Source: Ditibartonella choladocola (GTDB lineage: Bacteria; Pseudomonadota; Alphaproteobacteria; Rhizobiales; Rhizobiaceae). From it: 64,000 nucleotides of DNA. The notes below the pieces were generated by a model. It searched no databases and was not told where the DNA came from. It worked only from the letters and a program-made list of their open reading frames with translations. The translations under genes were made by a program, and so were the position numbers. Positions 29,421 to 39,263 of this stretch are shown one piece after another. Where the stretch lies: positions 1,860,001-1,924,000 of the forward strand of contig NZ_CP015625.1 in the NCBI RefSeq assembly GCF_002007565.1, read 5' to 3'. Within the stretch, counting starts at the first letter, position 1. Each line of letters begins with the position of its first letter.

Positions 29421-29638
29421 TAAACATTATCAAACACCTGATTTCTTCTATTCAAAAATATTAAATCGTCGCTTTTAACAATTTCCGTCTTTTAAGCGTT
29501 CAGTTGTTTTTGAGGTCAGGCTGAAAAATATCGGAACAGATACGATCATCCGTCTACCCGTTATATATTTATCAAATCCGGATTTTTATCAAACTAACGC
29601 GTCAAACGTCCTGCGATGACTGTACCAATACTCGCGAC

Positions 29639-30054
29639 CTGAATAACATGGTCATTGCGCAACAGGAATGGCGTGGACACTGCGGCAACCGGAATGGCGT
29701 GGTTATTGCGCCGACGGGAATGGCGTGGACATTGCGTCAACCGGAACGGCGTGGTCATTGCTTCAACCGGAATAACATGGTCATTGCGTCAACCGGAATG
29801 GCGTGGACACTGCGGCAACCGGAATGGCGTGGTTATTGCGTCAACAGGAATGGCGTGGTCACTGCGGCAACCGGAACGGCGTGGTCATTGCGTCAACCGG
29901 AACGGCGTGGTCACTGCGTCAACAGGAATGGCGTGGACATTGCTTTAACCGGAACGGCGTGGACACTGCGGCAACCGGAACGGCGTGGACACTGCGTCAA
30001 CCGGAACGGCGTGGTTATTGTGTCAACCGGAACGGCGTGGTTATTGCGCCTGCT
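29639..30054. repeat. Sixteen 26-bp tandem units (GGAATGGCGTGG...)
   Basis: Sixteen units of 26 bases, of which the last fifteen start every 26 bp from 29665 to 30029 with no slip. The consensus is GGAAYGGCGTGGWCAYTGCGKCAACC; differences cluster at a few positions (GGAAT or GGAAC, GGACA, GGTCA or GGTTA, CGGC or CGTC). 26 is not a multiple of three, so each frame reads the same 26-residue peptide period, which explains the long ORFs here. No spacers, so not CRISPR. Confidence 0.95.
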
Positions 30055-30286
30055 CTGTTTATTTTTCAAATGTCATATCTTTCAATGAAAAACCGTTGCC
30101 GTCTGGCAGTCGGATTTGCCGGCTTCAGCCTTAAAATTTCAAGAGTGAATTGGCGCAATAAACAATCCGGTCAGGCTATTTCACCTAACTGTTCTTTCGG
30201 GTGTCCTAAAACTCACGGAACAAAATTCCCTGCCTCTTACAGCAGAGAAAACCCTCGATAGTCATAACAACCACAGAAATAGTGCA
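30055..30286. other. Gap after the 26-bp array
   Basis: No supported gene. The minus-strand glycosyltransferase ends at 30287 and I see no convincing terminator in this gap. Confidence 0.4.
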
Positions 30287-31339
30287 TTATTTTTTTGTAA
30301 AAAGTTCCTGATAAACTTCGTCTATCGAGCTTGCTTCTTTATCAAGGGGAAAATCTTTTTGCACATGCTCTAAGGCTTTTTCACCCATGGCGATGGTCTT
30401 TTCCGGGTCTTCCAGATAGGGCTTTATCGCTTCTGTCAAAGCTTTTCCATCACCGGCCGGAACGACTGTTCCCGTGCCTTCGGTAACAAGTTCCTGATAT
30501 GCCCCCGCATCGCTTGCCACAACAGCGGTTTTGGAAGCCATAGCTTCAAGCGGTGTCAGCCCGAACCCTTCGTTTCTCGATGGGGCAACGTAAAGCGTTA
30601 CCCGCCTGTACCAGACGCGTATATCATCAACCTCGCCCAGTATGAGAATGCGCTTTTGAAGACCGGCAGCGGCAATTTTACGCTCCAGCTCTTTTTCAAA
30701 ATCTTTGTGTTCGGCAGTGGTGCGGCCGGTAATAATGGCTGTCCAGTCGGGATAATGGGGCAACAATTCAATCATCGCATCGACAAAAAGATCGGTTCCC
30801 TTCTGGTGGCGTACGCGCCCGAAACAACCGACCGCATATTTGCCGGGAAGTTTTGTCGATTGGAATGTATCTTCAAATGTTGCAGGCGGGGTAAACCGGT
30901 CAAGGTCTATACCATGCATGATAACCCGATAGGGCACTTCAAGAAACGAGCCGGAACGGGCACTTGTGGCGATAACCTTGTCCATCTTCCGGATAAGCCA
31001 ATTGGTAAAAGGCTTATGTTGGCGTTGCGCAGCAGACGTAAATATAAGCTTCAGCTTCATGCGAAAAAGATCGCGCAACAAAATGCCTGCCACCATTTCG
31101 ACATTACGCCGCGCATGCCAGATGCGAAACGGTTTGCCATCAGGCCGTTTCCACAGTTTCAATAAACTTGAATAGCCAAGAGATGGCAAACTATCGGGCA
31201 AGCCGGGTCCGATAGTGGAAATGCGTATGCCTTTTTTGCGCTGCAAGGGGATGAGTTGCACAATTGTCGATGTCACACCCGACAAACGCTTTTTGAAATT
31301 GGGCGCAATAACGTCCGTTTCGTCAATCGACACACGCAT
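30287..31339 (-). CDS. GT4 glycosyltransferase, LPS-core mannosyltransferase type (LpcC/WadC)
   Basis: 350 residues with the GT-B fold of family 4. The N-terminus (VIAPNFKKRLSGVTSTIVQL) and IGPGLPDSLPSLGY resemble rhizobial LpcC and Brucella WadC, which add mannose to the LPS core from a nucleotide sugar. The sugar-nucleotide domain contains GCFGRVRHQKGTDLFVDAM and the E-x7-E motif RNEGFGLTPLEAMASKTAVVAS. No signal peptide, so it acts at the cytoplasmic face. It follows greA by 11 bp on the same strand, a linkage known in relatives. Substrate inferred from resemblance only. Confidence 0.85.
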   Translation of the reverse strand: MRVSIDETDVIAPNFKKRLSGVTSTIVQLIPLQRKKGIRISTIGPGLPDSLPSLGYSSLLKLWKRPDGKPFRIWHARRNVEMVAGILLRDLFRMKLKLIFTSAAQRQHKPFTNWLIRKMDKVIATSARSGSFLEVPYRVIMHGIDLDRFTPPATFEDTFQSTKLPGKYAVGCFGRVRHQKGTDLFVDAMIELLPHYPDWTAIITGRTTAEHKDFEKELERKIAAAGLQKRILILGEVDDIRVWYRRVTLYVAPSRNEGFGLTPLEAMASKTAVVASDAGAYQELVTEGTGTVVPAGDGKALTEAIKPYLEDPEKTIAMGEKALEHVQKDFPLDKEASSIDEVYQELFTKK

Positions 31340-31350
31340 TGAATTACCAA

Positions 31351-31824
31351 TCAGATAAACTGGATGGACAAGATCTCGTAAGAACGCGAACCACCCGGTG
31401 CATTCACTTCGATAGAATCGCCCTTTTCCTTGCCAATCAGGGCGCGAGCAATCGGTGAAGAAATGGAAATCTTGCCCAATTTCACTTCGGCTTCCTGCTC
31501 GCCGACGATCTGGTAGGTTTTTTCTTCTTCGGTGTCTTCGTCAATCAGTTTGACTGTTGCACCGAATTTCACTTTGTCGCCAGTGAGTTTTGAAACGTCG
31601 ATTACTTCTGCACAGGTAACATAGTCTTCAAGTTCCGCAATACGTCCTTCATTATGGCTCTGTGCTTCTTTTGCAGCATGGTATTCGGCGTTTTCCGAAA
31701 GGTCGCCATGGCCCCTCGCTTCGGCGATTGCTTCAATGATACGGGGGCGTTCTTCGTGCTGACGCCATTGAAGCTCTTTTTTCAACTTTTCATAGCTTCC
31801 GGTCGTCATCGGATATTTTTCCAT
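31351..31824 (-). CDS. greA: Transcription elongation factor GreA
   Basis: 157 residues. GreA stimulates RNA cleavage by backtracked RNA polymerase. The start at 31824 ([18 protein letters not shown]) is preferred over an upstream in-frame ATG at 31866 because GGAAAGG lies at the correct distance and the N-terminus then matches the family. The coiled coil carries the tip acidic residues in [16 protein letters not shown]. The C-terminal FKBP-like domain includes the family motif [17 protein letters not shown]. It heads an operon with the glycosyltransferase and has a hairpin leader. Confidence 0.97.
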   Translation of the reverse strand: MEKYPMTTGSYEKLKKELQWRQHEERPRIIEAIAEARGHGDLSENAEYHAAKEAQSHNEGRIAELEDYVTCAEVIDVSKLTGDKVKFGATVKLIDEDTEEEKTYQIVGEQEAEVKLGKISISSPIARALIGKEKGDSIEVNAPGGSRSYEILSIQFI

Positions 31825-31859
31825 TATCGTATCCTTTCCTTCCCGCGATTTTTGCGTCG

Positions 31860-31911
31860 AAAACAAAAAGAAACGGCCTCCGGAACTCCTTCCGGAACCC
31901 GTCTCTAAACT
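31860..31911 (-). terminator. Terminator-like hairpin in the greA leader
   Basis: On the minus strand a hairpin centred on TTCCGGAAGGAGTTCCGGA, with outer ACGG/CCGT pairing, ends in GTTTCTTTTTG about 40 bases before the greA ATG. It lies downstream of the likely -10 region, so it sits inside the leader and could attenuate greA, as the leader terminator of E. coli greA does. Confidence 0.55.
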
Positions 31912-31922
31912 TTTAGCTTCCC

Positions 31923-31930
31923 ATTATATA
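31923..31930 (-). promoter_or_regulatory. Likely -10 element of greA
   Basis: The minus strand reads GCTATATAATGG here, with TATAAT at 31928-31923. A start would fall near 31916. The -35 region is A/T-rich and not clear. Confidence 0.45.
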
Positions 31931-32167
31931 GCATAGGAAAAAGATTTTTCATCCTAAATTTTGTTTCCAAAAACGCCCGACATTCACAAAATTCAGGCTA
32001 AAGATTGCTAAAAGCCGCCAAAACGACATTGACTTTTCTTAACAAAACTTAATTTTCCGATTTATTGTCGAACACTATCTCTTTGCTACAATTTGGCTTA
32101 AATTACACTATAATGTTCGACAAGAATAATGCCATGATCCATTCACCTTCTCGGACTTGAGGGCAAA
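31931..32167. other. Divergent gap between greA and the SH3 protein gene
   Basis: No gene. It presumably contains the upstream part of the greA promoter and the promoter of the SH3 gene. Confidence 0.4.
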
Positions 32168-32851
32168 ATGAAAAAAATACTCGGTTCCTTGTTGTTTGGT
32201 ACATTTTTGTTAACGACACAGGCAGCACAAGCAGCAGAGGCGCTCGTAACAGCGCCTTTGAATTTCAGAGACGGGCCAAGTACTGCCTATGCCATTCGCG
32301 GCACAATAGCTCCGGGTGAAATCGTCGGCGTGCGCGGATGTTCGGGCAATTGGTGTGAAATCAATTATGGCCCGCGCATCGGTTGGGCTTCCGCGTCATA
32401 TCTGGCCTTCCGCAATGGCGAAGCAGTTTATAACAGCTATAATCGCCCCTCTTCATCGACATTCAATGTCATTATCGGTGGCGGTTACTATGATGATGAC
32501 TGGTATTACCGCCGTTATCGCCGGCCGCATTGGCACGGGGATCATCGTCCACCTCCACCACCGCCACCACATTGGGGCTTTGACCGGCCGCACCGTCCGC
32601 CTCCGGGCATGCGCCCGCCACCATTCAGACCCGGCCCCGGTATGCCTCCGCCGCCACATGGCGGGCCGGGTGGCCCGTTTCCCGGTGGTGGCCCCGGTGG
32701 AGGGCCTGGTATGCCTCCGCCGCCGCATGGCGGGCCGGGGGGCCCATTTCCCGGTGGTGGCCCCGGTGGAGGGCCTGGTATGCCTCCGCCGCCACATGGC
32801 GGGCCGGGTGGCCCGTTTCCCGGTGGTGGCCCCGGTGGAGGGCCGCGTTAA
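32168..32851 (+). CDS. Secreted SH3-domain protein with Pro/Gly-rich repeat tail
   Basis: 227 residues: a signal peptide (MKKILGSLLFGTFLLTTQAAQA), one bacterial SH3 (SH3b) domain at about 25-80 (VTAPLNFRDGPSTAYAIRG, CSGNWCEINYGPRIGWASASYL), an aromatic Tyr/Asp/Arg linker, and a tail from about residue 125 rich in Pro, Gly and His. The tail ends in three nearly perfect 23-residue copies of GMPPPPHGGPGGPFPGGGP-type sequence. SH3b domains in exported proteins often bind peptidoglycan. The tail is probably unstructured and surface exposed, and its copy number may vary between strains. A terminator follows. Confidence 0.9.
   Translation: MKKILGSLLFGTFLLTTQAAQAAEALVTAPLNFRDGPSTAYAIRGTIAPGEIVGVRGCSGNWCEINYGPRIGWASASYLAFRNGEAVYNSYNRPSSSTFNVIIGGGYYDDDWYYRRYRRPHWHGDHRPPPPPPPHWGFDRPHRPPPGMRPPPFRPGPGMPPPPHGGPGGPFPGGGPGGGPGMPPPPHGGPGGPFPGGGPGGGPGMPPPPHGGPGGPFPGGGPGGGPR
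32639..32845 (+). repeat. Three in-frame 69-bp repeats
   Basis: Copies start at 32639, 32708 and 32777, with GGTATGCCTCCG at each start. They are nearly identical, much less diverged than the intergenic arrays, which suggests recent expansion or contraction. Confidence 0.93.
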
Positions 32852-32870
32852 TTCGCACTTGAATTCAATT

Positions 32871-32905
32871 CCGGCCGATTATTTTATGATCGGCCGGTTT
32901 GATAT
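32871..32905 (+). terminator. Terminator of the SH3 gene
   Basis: CCGGCCGAT (32871-32879) pairs with ATCGGCCGG (32889-32897), followed by TTTGATATTT. Confidence 0.75.
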
Positions 32906-33574
32906 TTGCATGATTGTTTATTCCGGCTTTCTTGCCGAACACCAACGCTCTATTCGAGCCGGATGTTCACCCGAAACATTGTTGGCGGAAAGGTCTTGCC
33001 AAAAGGAGGCCGGTTTTGCTTCCGATAAATTATCGGTTAGTTCCGGCTAATGTTTTTGCCAACATCGCCGGATAAAAAATCCATCATGTTTTTGCCGCTT
33101 CGTTTGGTAACCACAAACGAGGTGAGGAAAATTTTTGTCTTGGCAGTCTATAACCTTGGAGGAGCCTTGCAATGATACACAATGATACGGGAAACATTCC
33201 GGTTTGAAAGCTGCCGGACTTGCGATCAACCATGTTGACCCACGACCCGGTTGAATAAAGATAGATTGGAAGGCACTCTGCCCTTCCGGATTTTTCGAGA
33301 TGTTAGAAAAGGGCTATATTTTTCAGGAAAACCACGCTTTTCAAGAAGATTAACGCGGTTTGAAACATCAATTTTCGGGATTCGGGACTTCGGAACTTCA
33401 AATGATTTTTTTCTAATCTCTTCAGCTTTGGCCGATTTCGGGTTTGTCACTTTCTGCGGCATTTGCCGATTTCGCGTTTGACAAGGGAAAAGAAAGAAAA
33501 TTCCTTATGGATTGTGTAAACAAAATATGGCTTTTATCTTTTATTTTCGGGCAGGAATACCATATTGTTCTATC
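32906..33574. other. Gap upstream of uvrB
   Basis: About 670 bp without a recognised gene. TTGCAATGATACACAATGATACGGG near 33167 has a short duplicated ATGATAC. ORFs at 33226-33481 on both strands mirror each other and have no motif. The uvrB promoter probably lies in the last 100 bp; a LexA box was not recognised. Confidence 0.45.
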
Positions 33575-36322
33575 ATGACGTCATTAGCTAAAAAACATCA
33601 ATCCGCCGGGGCAAAAAAGTCCCGTCCGAAAAGAGAAGACAAAGCGGTTCTGAATGCGCCCGCCGGTTCGATTGCCGATTGGGCAGCCGATATTGATAAA
33701 GCAGCCGAAAAGCCGGTCAAAAAACCGGTAAAGGCGAAAAAAGCCGCTGCAAAGTCGACACGTACATCGCGCGGCACTTCGATTGGCGGGAAAGCAACAG
33801 CAAAACAGCGCGCGGCCGCCGGTCTTAATCCTGTGGCGGGCCTTGATGTCGGGCTTGAAGATGCTTCAAAAATTTCCACTGGTGGCGCCACGGCAACCGT
33901 CGAGGCATTATCGAACCTGATTGCTTCGGGAAATCCGCTGTTTAAAAATGGCAAATTGTGGACGCCGCATCGTCCTGTCCGTCCGGAAAAATCGGAAGGC
34001 GGAATACCATTCAAAATGGAAACGCCGTTTCTTCCCTCCGGTGACCAGCCGACCGCAATTAAAGACCTTGTCGAAGGTATCAAAAATGGTGACCGCACAC
34101 AGGTTTTACTTGGCGTAACCGGTTCGGGTAAAACTTATACAATGGCGAAAGTCATCGAGGAAACCCAACGCCCTGCCCTTATTCTTGCCCCCAACAAAAC
34201 TCTGGCGGCACAGCTTTACGGCGAGTTCAAGAATTTCTTTCCGCACAATGCGGTGGAATATTTCGTTTCCTATTATGATTATTATCAGCCGGAAGCCTAT
34301 GTGCCGCGCTCCGACACCTATATCGAAAAGGAATCGTCGATCAATGAACAGATCGACCGGATGCGCCATGCGGCAACCCGTGCTGTTCTTGAACGGGATG
34401 ATGTTATTATCGTCGCTTCAGTTTCCTGTATCTACGGTATCGGTTCGGTCGAAACCTATACGGCAATGACCTTCCAGATGCAGGTGGGCGACCATCTCGA
34501 CCAGCGCCAGCTTCTTGCCGATCTTGTTGCCCAGCAATATCGTAGGCAGGACATCAATTTTGTGCGCGGCTCGTTTCGTGTGAGAGGCGACACAATCGAA
34601 ATATTCCCTGCCCACCTGGAAGATCGCGCATGGAGGATTTCCCTGTTCGGCGACGAGATTGACTCGATTACCGAATTCGACCCGTTGACAGGACAAAAAA
34701 CCGGTGATCTGAAATCGGTTAAAATTTACGCCAATTCACACTATGTGACACCGCGCCCGACACTTAATCAGGCGATCAAATCCATAAAGATCGAGCTTCG
34801 TGACCGTCTGGCGGAATTGAACAAAGCGGGGCGGCTTCTTGAAGCCCAAAGGCTTGAACAGCGCACCACATTCGATCTTGAAATGCTGGAAGCGACCGGA
34901 AGCTGTGCCGGCATTGAAAATTATTCGCGTTATCTCACAGGTCGCCAACCGGGTGAACCGCCGCCGACCATGTTTGAATATATTCCTGATAATGCCATAA
35001 TTTTTACCGATGAAAGCCATGTCACCATTCCGCAGATCGGCGGCATGTATCGCGGTGACTTCCGCCGCAAGGCAACATTGGCCGAATATGGTTTCAGGCT
35101 TCCTTCCTGCATGGATAACCGCCCGTTACGTTTCGAGGAATGGGACGCCATGCGCCCGCAAACCATTGCGGTATCGGCAACGCCGGGGGCTTGGGAAATG
35201 GAACAGGCAGGCGGTGTTTTTGCCGAACAGGTCATCCGCCCGACAGGGTTGATAGACCCGCCGGTCGAAGTGCGCCCTGCCCGCAATCAGGTGGACGATG
35301 TGCTTGGTGAAATCCGCAAAACCACCGAACAGGGTTACCGCAGTCTGGTGACAGTTCTCACCAAACGCATGGCGGAAGATTTGACCGAATATCTCCATGA
35401 ACAGGGTATCCGTGTTCGCTATATGCATTCGGACATTGATACATTGGAAAGAATCGAGATCATCCGCGATTTGCGTCTGGGCGCGTTCGATGTGCTTGTC
35501 GGCATCAACCTGTTGCGTGAAGGACTTGATATTCCCGAATGCGGTTTTGTTGCCATTCTTGACGCCGACAAGGAAGGATTTTTGCGTTCGGAAACATCGC
35601 TTATCCAGACAATCGGCCGTGCTGCAAGAAATGTCGATGGCCGTGTTATCCTTTATGCCGATAACAAAACCGGTTCGATGGAAAGAGCACTGGCAGAAAC
35701 CGAACGCCGTCGCGAAAAACAGCAGGCTTATAATATCGAGCATCACATCACACCATCGAGCGTGAAGAAGAATATCGCCGATATTCTCGACTCGGTTTAC
35801 GAGCGCGACCATGTTCGTGCCGATATTTCCGAATTTGCCGAAGCTGGCAATATGGTTGGCAACAATCTTGCTGCCCATATCGAACATCTGGAAAAATTGA
35901 TGCGCGACGCGGCCGCCGATCTCGATTTCGAGGAAGCGGCAAAATTGCGCGACGAGATCAAGCGCTTGCAGCAGACAGAGCTTGCCATTTCCGATGATCC
36001 GCTCACACGGAATGTCGAAAAGACCATTGAAAGCGGCGAGCTGTCACGCGACAAAGCCAACAAAAAGGGACTCTTTGCCAAGCCCGACCTTGACCATATG
36101 GGGCCGAATATGGATGTCGGGATTCTCCAAACGAACCCGAAAAGCGGAAAGTTCAGAAAAAATACGCTTGATGAAATGACGGTAAAACGCACCGAAGTTC
36201 CGCTCGGCGAAAGTGCAAAACCGATCAAACGCGAGCGTATTGGACTTGGCTCCTTTGAAGACCCTGTGGAAGTTGCGCGCAAACGCCGCCGTCCCGGAAA
36301 AACCGGCAGACCGGGGCGTTGA
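33575..36322 (+). CDS. uvrB: Excinuclease ABC subunit B with long terminal extensions
   Basis: UvrB is the damage-verifying helicase of nucleotide excision repair. ATG 33575 ([19 protein letters not shown]) is chosen over 33512 because the first 21 residues would be unrelated to the basic N-terminus of relatives. The product has 915 residues. About 145 residues of Lys/Ala-rich, probably disordered extension precede the canonical start ([20 protein letters not shown]). Motif I is [10 protein letters not shown], the beta-hairpin is [15 protein letters not shown], and motif II is DESHVTIPQ. Motif VI lies in [10 protein letters not shown], and the UvrC-binding UVR motif is [18 protein letters not shown]. 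Another ~115 residues follow it. Both extensions are usual in Rhizobiales. Confidence 0.97.
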   Translation: MTSLAKKHQSAGAKKSRPKREDKAVLNAPAGSIADWAADIDKAAEKPVKKPVKAKKAAAKSTRTSRGTSIGGKATAKQRAAAGLNPVAGLDVGLEDASKISTGGATATVEALSNLIASGNPLFKNGKLWTPHRPVRPEKSEGGIPFKMETPFLPSGDQPTAIKDLVEGIKNGDRTQVLLGVTGSGKTYTMAKVIEETQRPALILAPNKTLAAQLYGEFKNFFPHNAVEYFVSYYDYYQPEAYVPRSDTYIEKESSINEQIDRMRHAATRAVLERDDVIIVASVSCIYGIGSVETYTAMTFQMQVGDHLDQRQLLADLVAQQYRRQDINFVRGSFRVRGDTIEIFPAHLEDRAWRISLFGDEIDSITEFDPLTGQKTGDLKSVKIYANSHYVTPRPTLNQAIKSIKIELRDRLAELNKAGRLLEAQRLEQRTTFDLEMLEATGSCAGIENYSRYLTGRQPGEPPPTMFEYIPDNAIIFTDESHVTIPQIGGMYRGDFRRKATLAEYGFRLPSCMDNRPLRFEEWDAMRPQTIAVSATPGAWEMEQAGGVFAEQVIRPTGLIDPPVEVRPARNQVDDVLGEIRKTTEQGYRSLVTVLTKRMAEDLTEYLHEQGIRVRYMHSDIDTLERIEIIRDLRLGAFDVLVGINLLREGLDIPECGFVAILDADKEGFLRSETSLIQTIGRAARNVDGRVILYADNKTGSMERALAETERRREKQQAYNIEHHITPSSVKKNIADILDSVYERDHVRADISEFAEAGNMVGNNLAAHIEHLEKLMRDAAADLDFEEAAKLRDEIKRLQQTELAISDDPLTRNVEKTIESGELSRDKANKKGLFAKPDLDHMGPNMDVGILQTNPKSGKFRKNTLDEMTVKRTEVPLGESAKPIKRERIGLGSFEDPVEVARKRRRPGKTGRPGR

Positions 36323-37280
36323 AGTGAAATAAAATTGCAGACCGGTGAAAAATTTTCCGCTCCGGTCTGCCGTTCCAAATCAGCGTTTGGTGTTATGGCT
36401 TTCGGGAAAATTCAAGAAACTTTCCTTTGAAACAAAGCCTGATTGCGCGATAAAAATTGCAATATCTTGAGCTTTACCCCACCCCGTTTTATCGAAAAAA
36501 GGCTTCCGGTTGAAACAATCAAAAGTCTTTATCATACAAAGATGGAACTATACTTGCGTTTAACAAGAAAATGATTGGAATGATTTTAATTTATCCTCAC
36601 AATAAAACGCTATGCTTTTCTAAGCAATTGTTTTTTATATTCAATTTATATATTTATAAAACCGCCTGAAGCAACAATCAACGCACCTGTTTATCGTTTT
36701 ATGAAAGCGCCAACTATTCAAAATACCGGTGTTTGGCGCACAGAATAATCAACATTGTTCATTTTAACTTTATTTGAAATGCACGCCAATCGGCGATAAA
36801 AGTGGGATAATGGGAAATTCAAACAGAATATGATGCACGTGGTAAAATAACCGTGCCCGCTCGCTTTTTCACGCGATTTTTCTAAAGCCGAAAAATGTTT
36901 TTACAAAAGTAAAACTATTAAAATCTGCCAATTTAAAGAATAAATTCAGAAAACTCTTGCAAATTTCAAGAAATTAATACAATCTATGCGGGTTCGGGCA
37001 TTTTACGAACATTGGAAGACTATTAACAGGCGCGCCAAAACCGCTATAAGTTTTGGGCTAGTAACAACCGGATAACCGGTGAAAACCGGTACCGATGAGC
37101 CATCGAAAGATGGTTATAATCGAGAGATGGTTATATTGGCCACTATCGGTTGAAAGCTGGTAAATAGAGTGCTTTCCAGACTTCAAGAACTGCCTGCATG
37201 TACCGTTTTGCGCGTGGTGTGCGGGACGGTGTTTATTATAAAAACCTGTTGTTACAGGTAACTGAATGAGGAAACATTCT
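36323..37280. other. Long gap containing the leader of the second csp gene
   Basis: No supported ORF. From about 37040 to 37280 there are overlapping inverted and direct repeats (ACCGGATAACCGGTGAAAACCGGT, AGATGGTTATAATCG/AGATGGTTATATTGG) that look like a structured RNA leader of the csp gene. The rest is AT-rich and featureless to me. Confidence 0.45.
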
Positions 37281-37496
37281 ATGGCTCAGACCGGGGAAGT
37301 GAAGTTTTTTAACAATGATAAAGGGTTTGGTTTTATCAAGCCGGATGATGGTGGCGCCGATATATTCGTCCACATTTCTGCTGTTCAGGCTTCAGGCTTG
37401 ACAGGACTTACAGACGCACAAAAAGTATCGTTCGATACCGAACCGGATCGTCGTGGCAAAGGTCCGAAAGCTGTCAATATTACAATCATCGGTTGA
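37281..37496 (+). CDS. CspA-family cold-shock protein
   Basis: 71 residues, a single cold-shock domain: MAQTGEVKFFNNDKGFGFI with RNP1 KGFGFIKP and RNP2 IFVHISAV. The start at 37281 gives the family N-terminus; an in-frame ATG at 37266 would add MRKHS. AACTGAATGAGGAAAC upstream provides GAGG. It differs from the csp at 14323 at the C-terminal half (DRRGKGPKAVNITIIG). Preceded by a long structured leader and followed by a terminator. Confidence 0.95.
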   Translation: MAQTGEVKFFNNDKGFGFIKPDDGGADIFVHISAVQASGLTGLTDAQKVSFDTEPDRRGKGPKAVNITIIG

Positions 37497-37527
37497 TTTT
37501 TATCGGCTGATTTTATTTGCTGCGTTC

Positions 37528-37557
37528 AAACCGGATCTTTCGATCCGGTTTTTTTTC
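37528..37557 (+). terminator. Terminator of the second csp gene
   Basis: AAACCGGATC (37528-37537) with GATCCGGTTT (37542-37551), then a run of T. Confidence 0.92.
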
Positions 37558-37710
37558 GCCAAATGTTTGTAACAAAAAAATATATTTTGTGATGGAAAAA
37601 AATATTAAATAAATTATTTACCATAAGAAAGTCACAAGCAGCGTTCAGGCTGCGTTCAGAAAATGAGATATAGAATTATTTTCATGAATCGAATTCAAAG
37701 GAGTTCAACC

Positions 37711-38184
37711 ATGAAAAATTTTGCAAAATTGGCAATAGTTTCTGCTGTATCGGCAGTGATGGTTGTGGCCCCGCTCGCTGCCGCATCGGCGCATGACCAT
37801 TATTGGCGTGGTCCGGGCTATTGGGACGGTCCACGTTATTGGGATCACCACCATCATCATCACGATCACGGGGATGCGGTTGCAGCCGGTGTGGTTGGCC
37901 TTGCAGCAGGTGCGCTAATCGGCAGTGCCTTGTCGCAACCATCCGAACCACGGGTAATCTATCAGGCTCCGCCTCCACCGCCAGCCTACTATCCGCCTGC
38001 TCCGAGATATTATCAACCGGCTCGTCCTTATTATCCGCCTGCACCAACGGCTTATAAGCCGGTCTACCAGCCATGGAGTGCCGGTTGGCGCAATTATTGC
38101 GCATCCAAATACCGGTCGTTCAATCCACGGACGGGAACCTATCGCGGCGTAGATGGTCTTAACCATTTTTGTAACGCCAACTGA
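37711..38184 (+). CDS. BA14K-family exported protein
   Basis: 157 residues with a signal peptide (MKNFAKLAIVSAVSAVMVV then PLAAASA), a His/Trp-rich segment with six consecutive His (YWDHHHHHHDHGD), a glycine-zipper helix (AAGVVGLAAGALIGSAL), a Pro/Tyr-rich middle and the C-terminal BA14K motif (WRNYCASKYRSFNPRTGTY and DGLNHFCNAN). BA14K is an immunoreactive Brucella protein with lectin-like activity; the C-terminal Cys pair and RSFxPxTGTY define the family. The ATG at 37711 has AAGGAG upstream and starts the signal peptide; 37663 would not. Its 3' end and terminator are duplicated five times downstream. Confidence 0.9.
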   Translation: MKNFAKLAIVSAVSAVMVVAPLAAASAHDHYWRGPGYWDGPRYWDHHHHHHDHGDAVAAGVVGLAAGALIGSALSQPSEPRVIYQAPPPPPAYYPPAPRYYQPARPYYPPAPTAYKPVYQPWSAGWRNYCASKYRSFNPRTGTYRGVDGLNHFCNAN

Positions 38185-38202
38185 TTTGATAGCATTTGAT
38201 TT

Positions 38203-38234
38203 AAAAATACCCGGCCCTGTGTCGGGTATTTTTT
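38203..38234 (+). terminator. Terminator of the BA14K gene
   Basis: AAAAATACCCG (38203-38213) and CGGGTATTTTTT (38223-38234) form a stem with T-tract. The same hairpin recurs at about 38618, 39027, 39437 and 39847 in the repeat array. Confidence 0.92.
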
Positions 38235-38440
38235 AACCTTCAATGAAACAATGCTAGATAAGCAGCATCAATTCCCCATTCAAAAAACAAACAAACGAAA
38301 TTGCAATTTTTAACAAAAGAGGCATTTGTCGTTCGATTGACCGCTTGAAAGCGTCGGAACAATCTGCAAGGCATTTCCTCATCCTCATCTTTTCCGATAA
38401 CAGAAAGCTTCCTGATAATATGGGGGAACTGCCCGCCCCT

Positions 38441-38595
38441 GTTATCCGCCTGCACCAACGGCTTATAAGCCGGTCTACGAGCCTTGGAGTGCCGGTTCAC
38501 GCATTGATTGCGCCTCCCGAATACCGGTCGTTCAACCCGCGGACGGGAACTTGATCGCCGTAGTTGGTCTTAACCATTTTTGTAACGCCAACTGA
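38441..38595 (+). pseudogene. BA14K 3' fragment, copy 1
   Basis: GTTATCCGCCTGCACCAACG to AACGCCAACTGA matches the parent gene from about 38030 to 38184. GGAACCTATCGCGGCG of the parent is GGAACTTGATCGCCG here, so codons after TGT are out of frame and read a stop. There is no signal peptide or start. Further copies: 38852-39006, 39264-39418, 39675-39829 and 40085-40235. Confidence 0.85.
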
Positions 38596-38851
38596 TTTGA
38601 TAGCATTTGATTTAAAAAATACCCGGCCTTGTGTCGGGTATTTTTTTAACCCTCAATGAAACAATGCTAGATAAGCAGCATCAATTCCCCATTCAAAAAA
38701 CAAACAAACGAAATTGCAATTTTTAACAGAATAGGCATTTGTCGTTCGATTGACCGCTTGAAAGCGTCGGAACAATCTGCAAGGCATTTCTTCACCCTCA
38801 TCTTTTCCGACAACGGAAAGCTTCCTGATAATATGGGGGCTGCCCGCCGCT

Positions 38852-39006
38852 GTTATCTGCCTGCGCCAACGGCTTATAAGCCGGTCTACCAGCCCTGAAG
38901 TGCCGGTTCACGCATTGATTGCGCCTCCCGAATACCGGTCGTTCAATCCGCAAACGGGAACTTGATCGCCGTAGATGGTCTTAACCATTTTTGTAACGCC
39001 AACTGA
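38852..39006 (+). pseudogene. BA14K 3' fragment, copy 2
   Basis: Same segment, with the same GGAACTTGATC change and an extra TGA in AGCCCTGAAG. Confidence 0.8.
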
Positions 39007-39263
39007 TTTGATAGCATTTGATTTAAAAATACCCGGCCTTGTGTCGGGTATTTTTTTAACTTTCAACGAAACAATGCTAGATAAGCAGCATCAATTCCCC
39101 ATTCAAAAAACAAACAAACGAAATTGCAATTTTTAACAGAATAGGCATTTGTCGTTCGGTTGATCGCTTGAAAGCGCCGGAACAATTGGCAAGGCATTTC
39201 TTCACCCTCATCTTTTCCGATAACGGGAAGCTTCCTGATAATATGAGGGGGATGCCCGCCCCT

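Noticed and set aside
29639-30054. CRISPR array
   Set aside because: The 26-bp units are contiguous, without spacers, and there are no cas genes in the window.
29648-30261. Long ORFs over the 26-bp repeat (146, 97 and 152 residues)
   Set aside because: All frames show the same peptide period because the unit is not a multiple of three; no ribosome site or domain.
32316-33050. 244-residue ORF overlapping the SH3 gene
   Set aside because: Out-of-frame reading of the 69-bp repeat; the SH3 frame has signal peptide and domain.
35126-35887. 253-residue minus-strand ORF
   Set aside because: Antisense shadow of uvrB without motifs.
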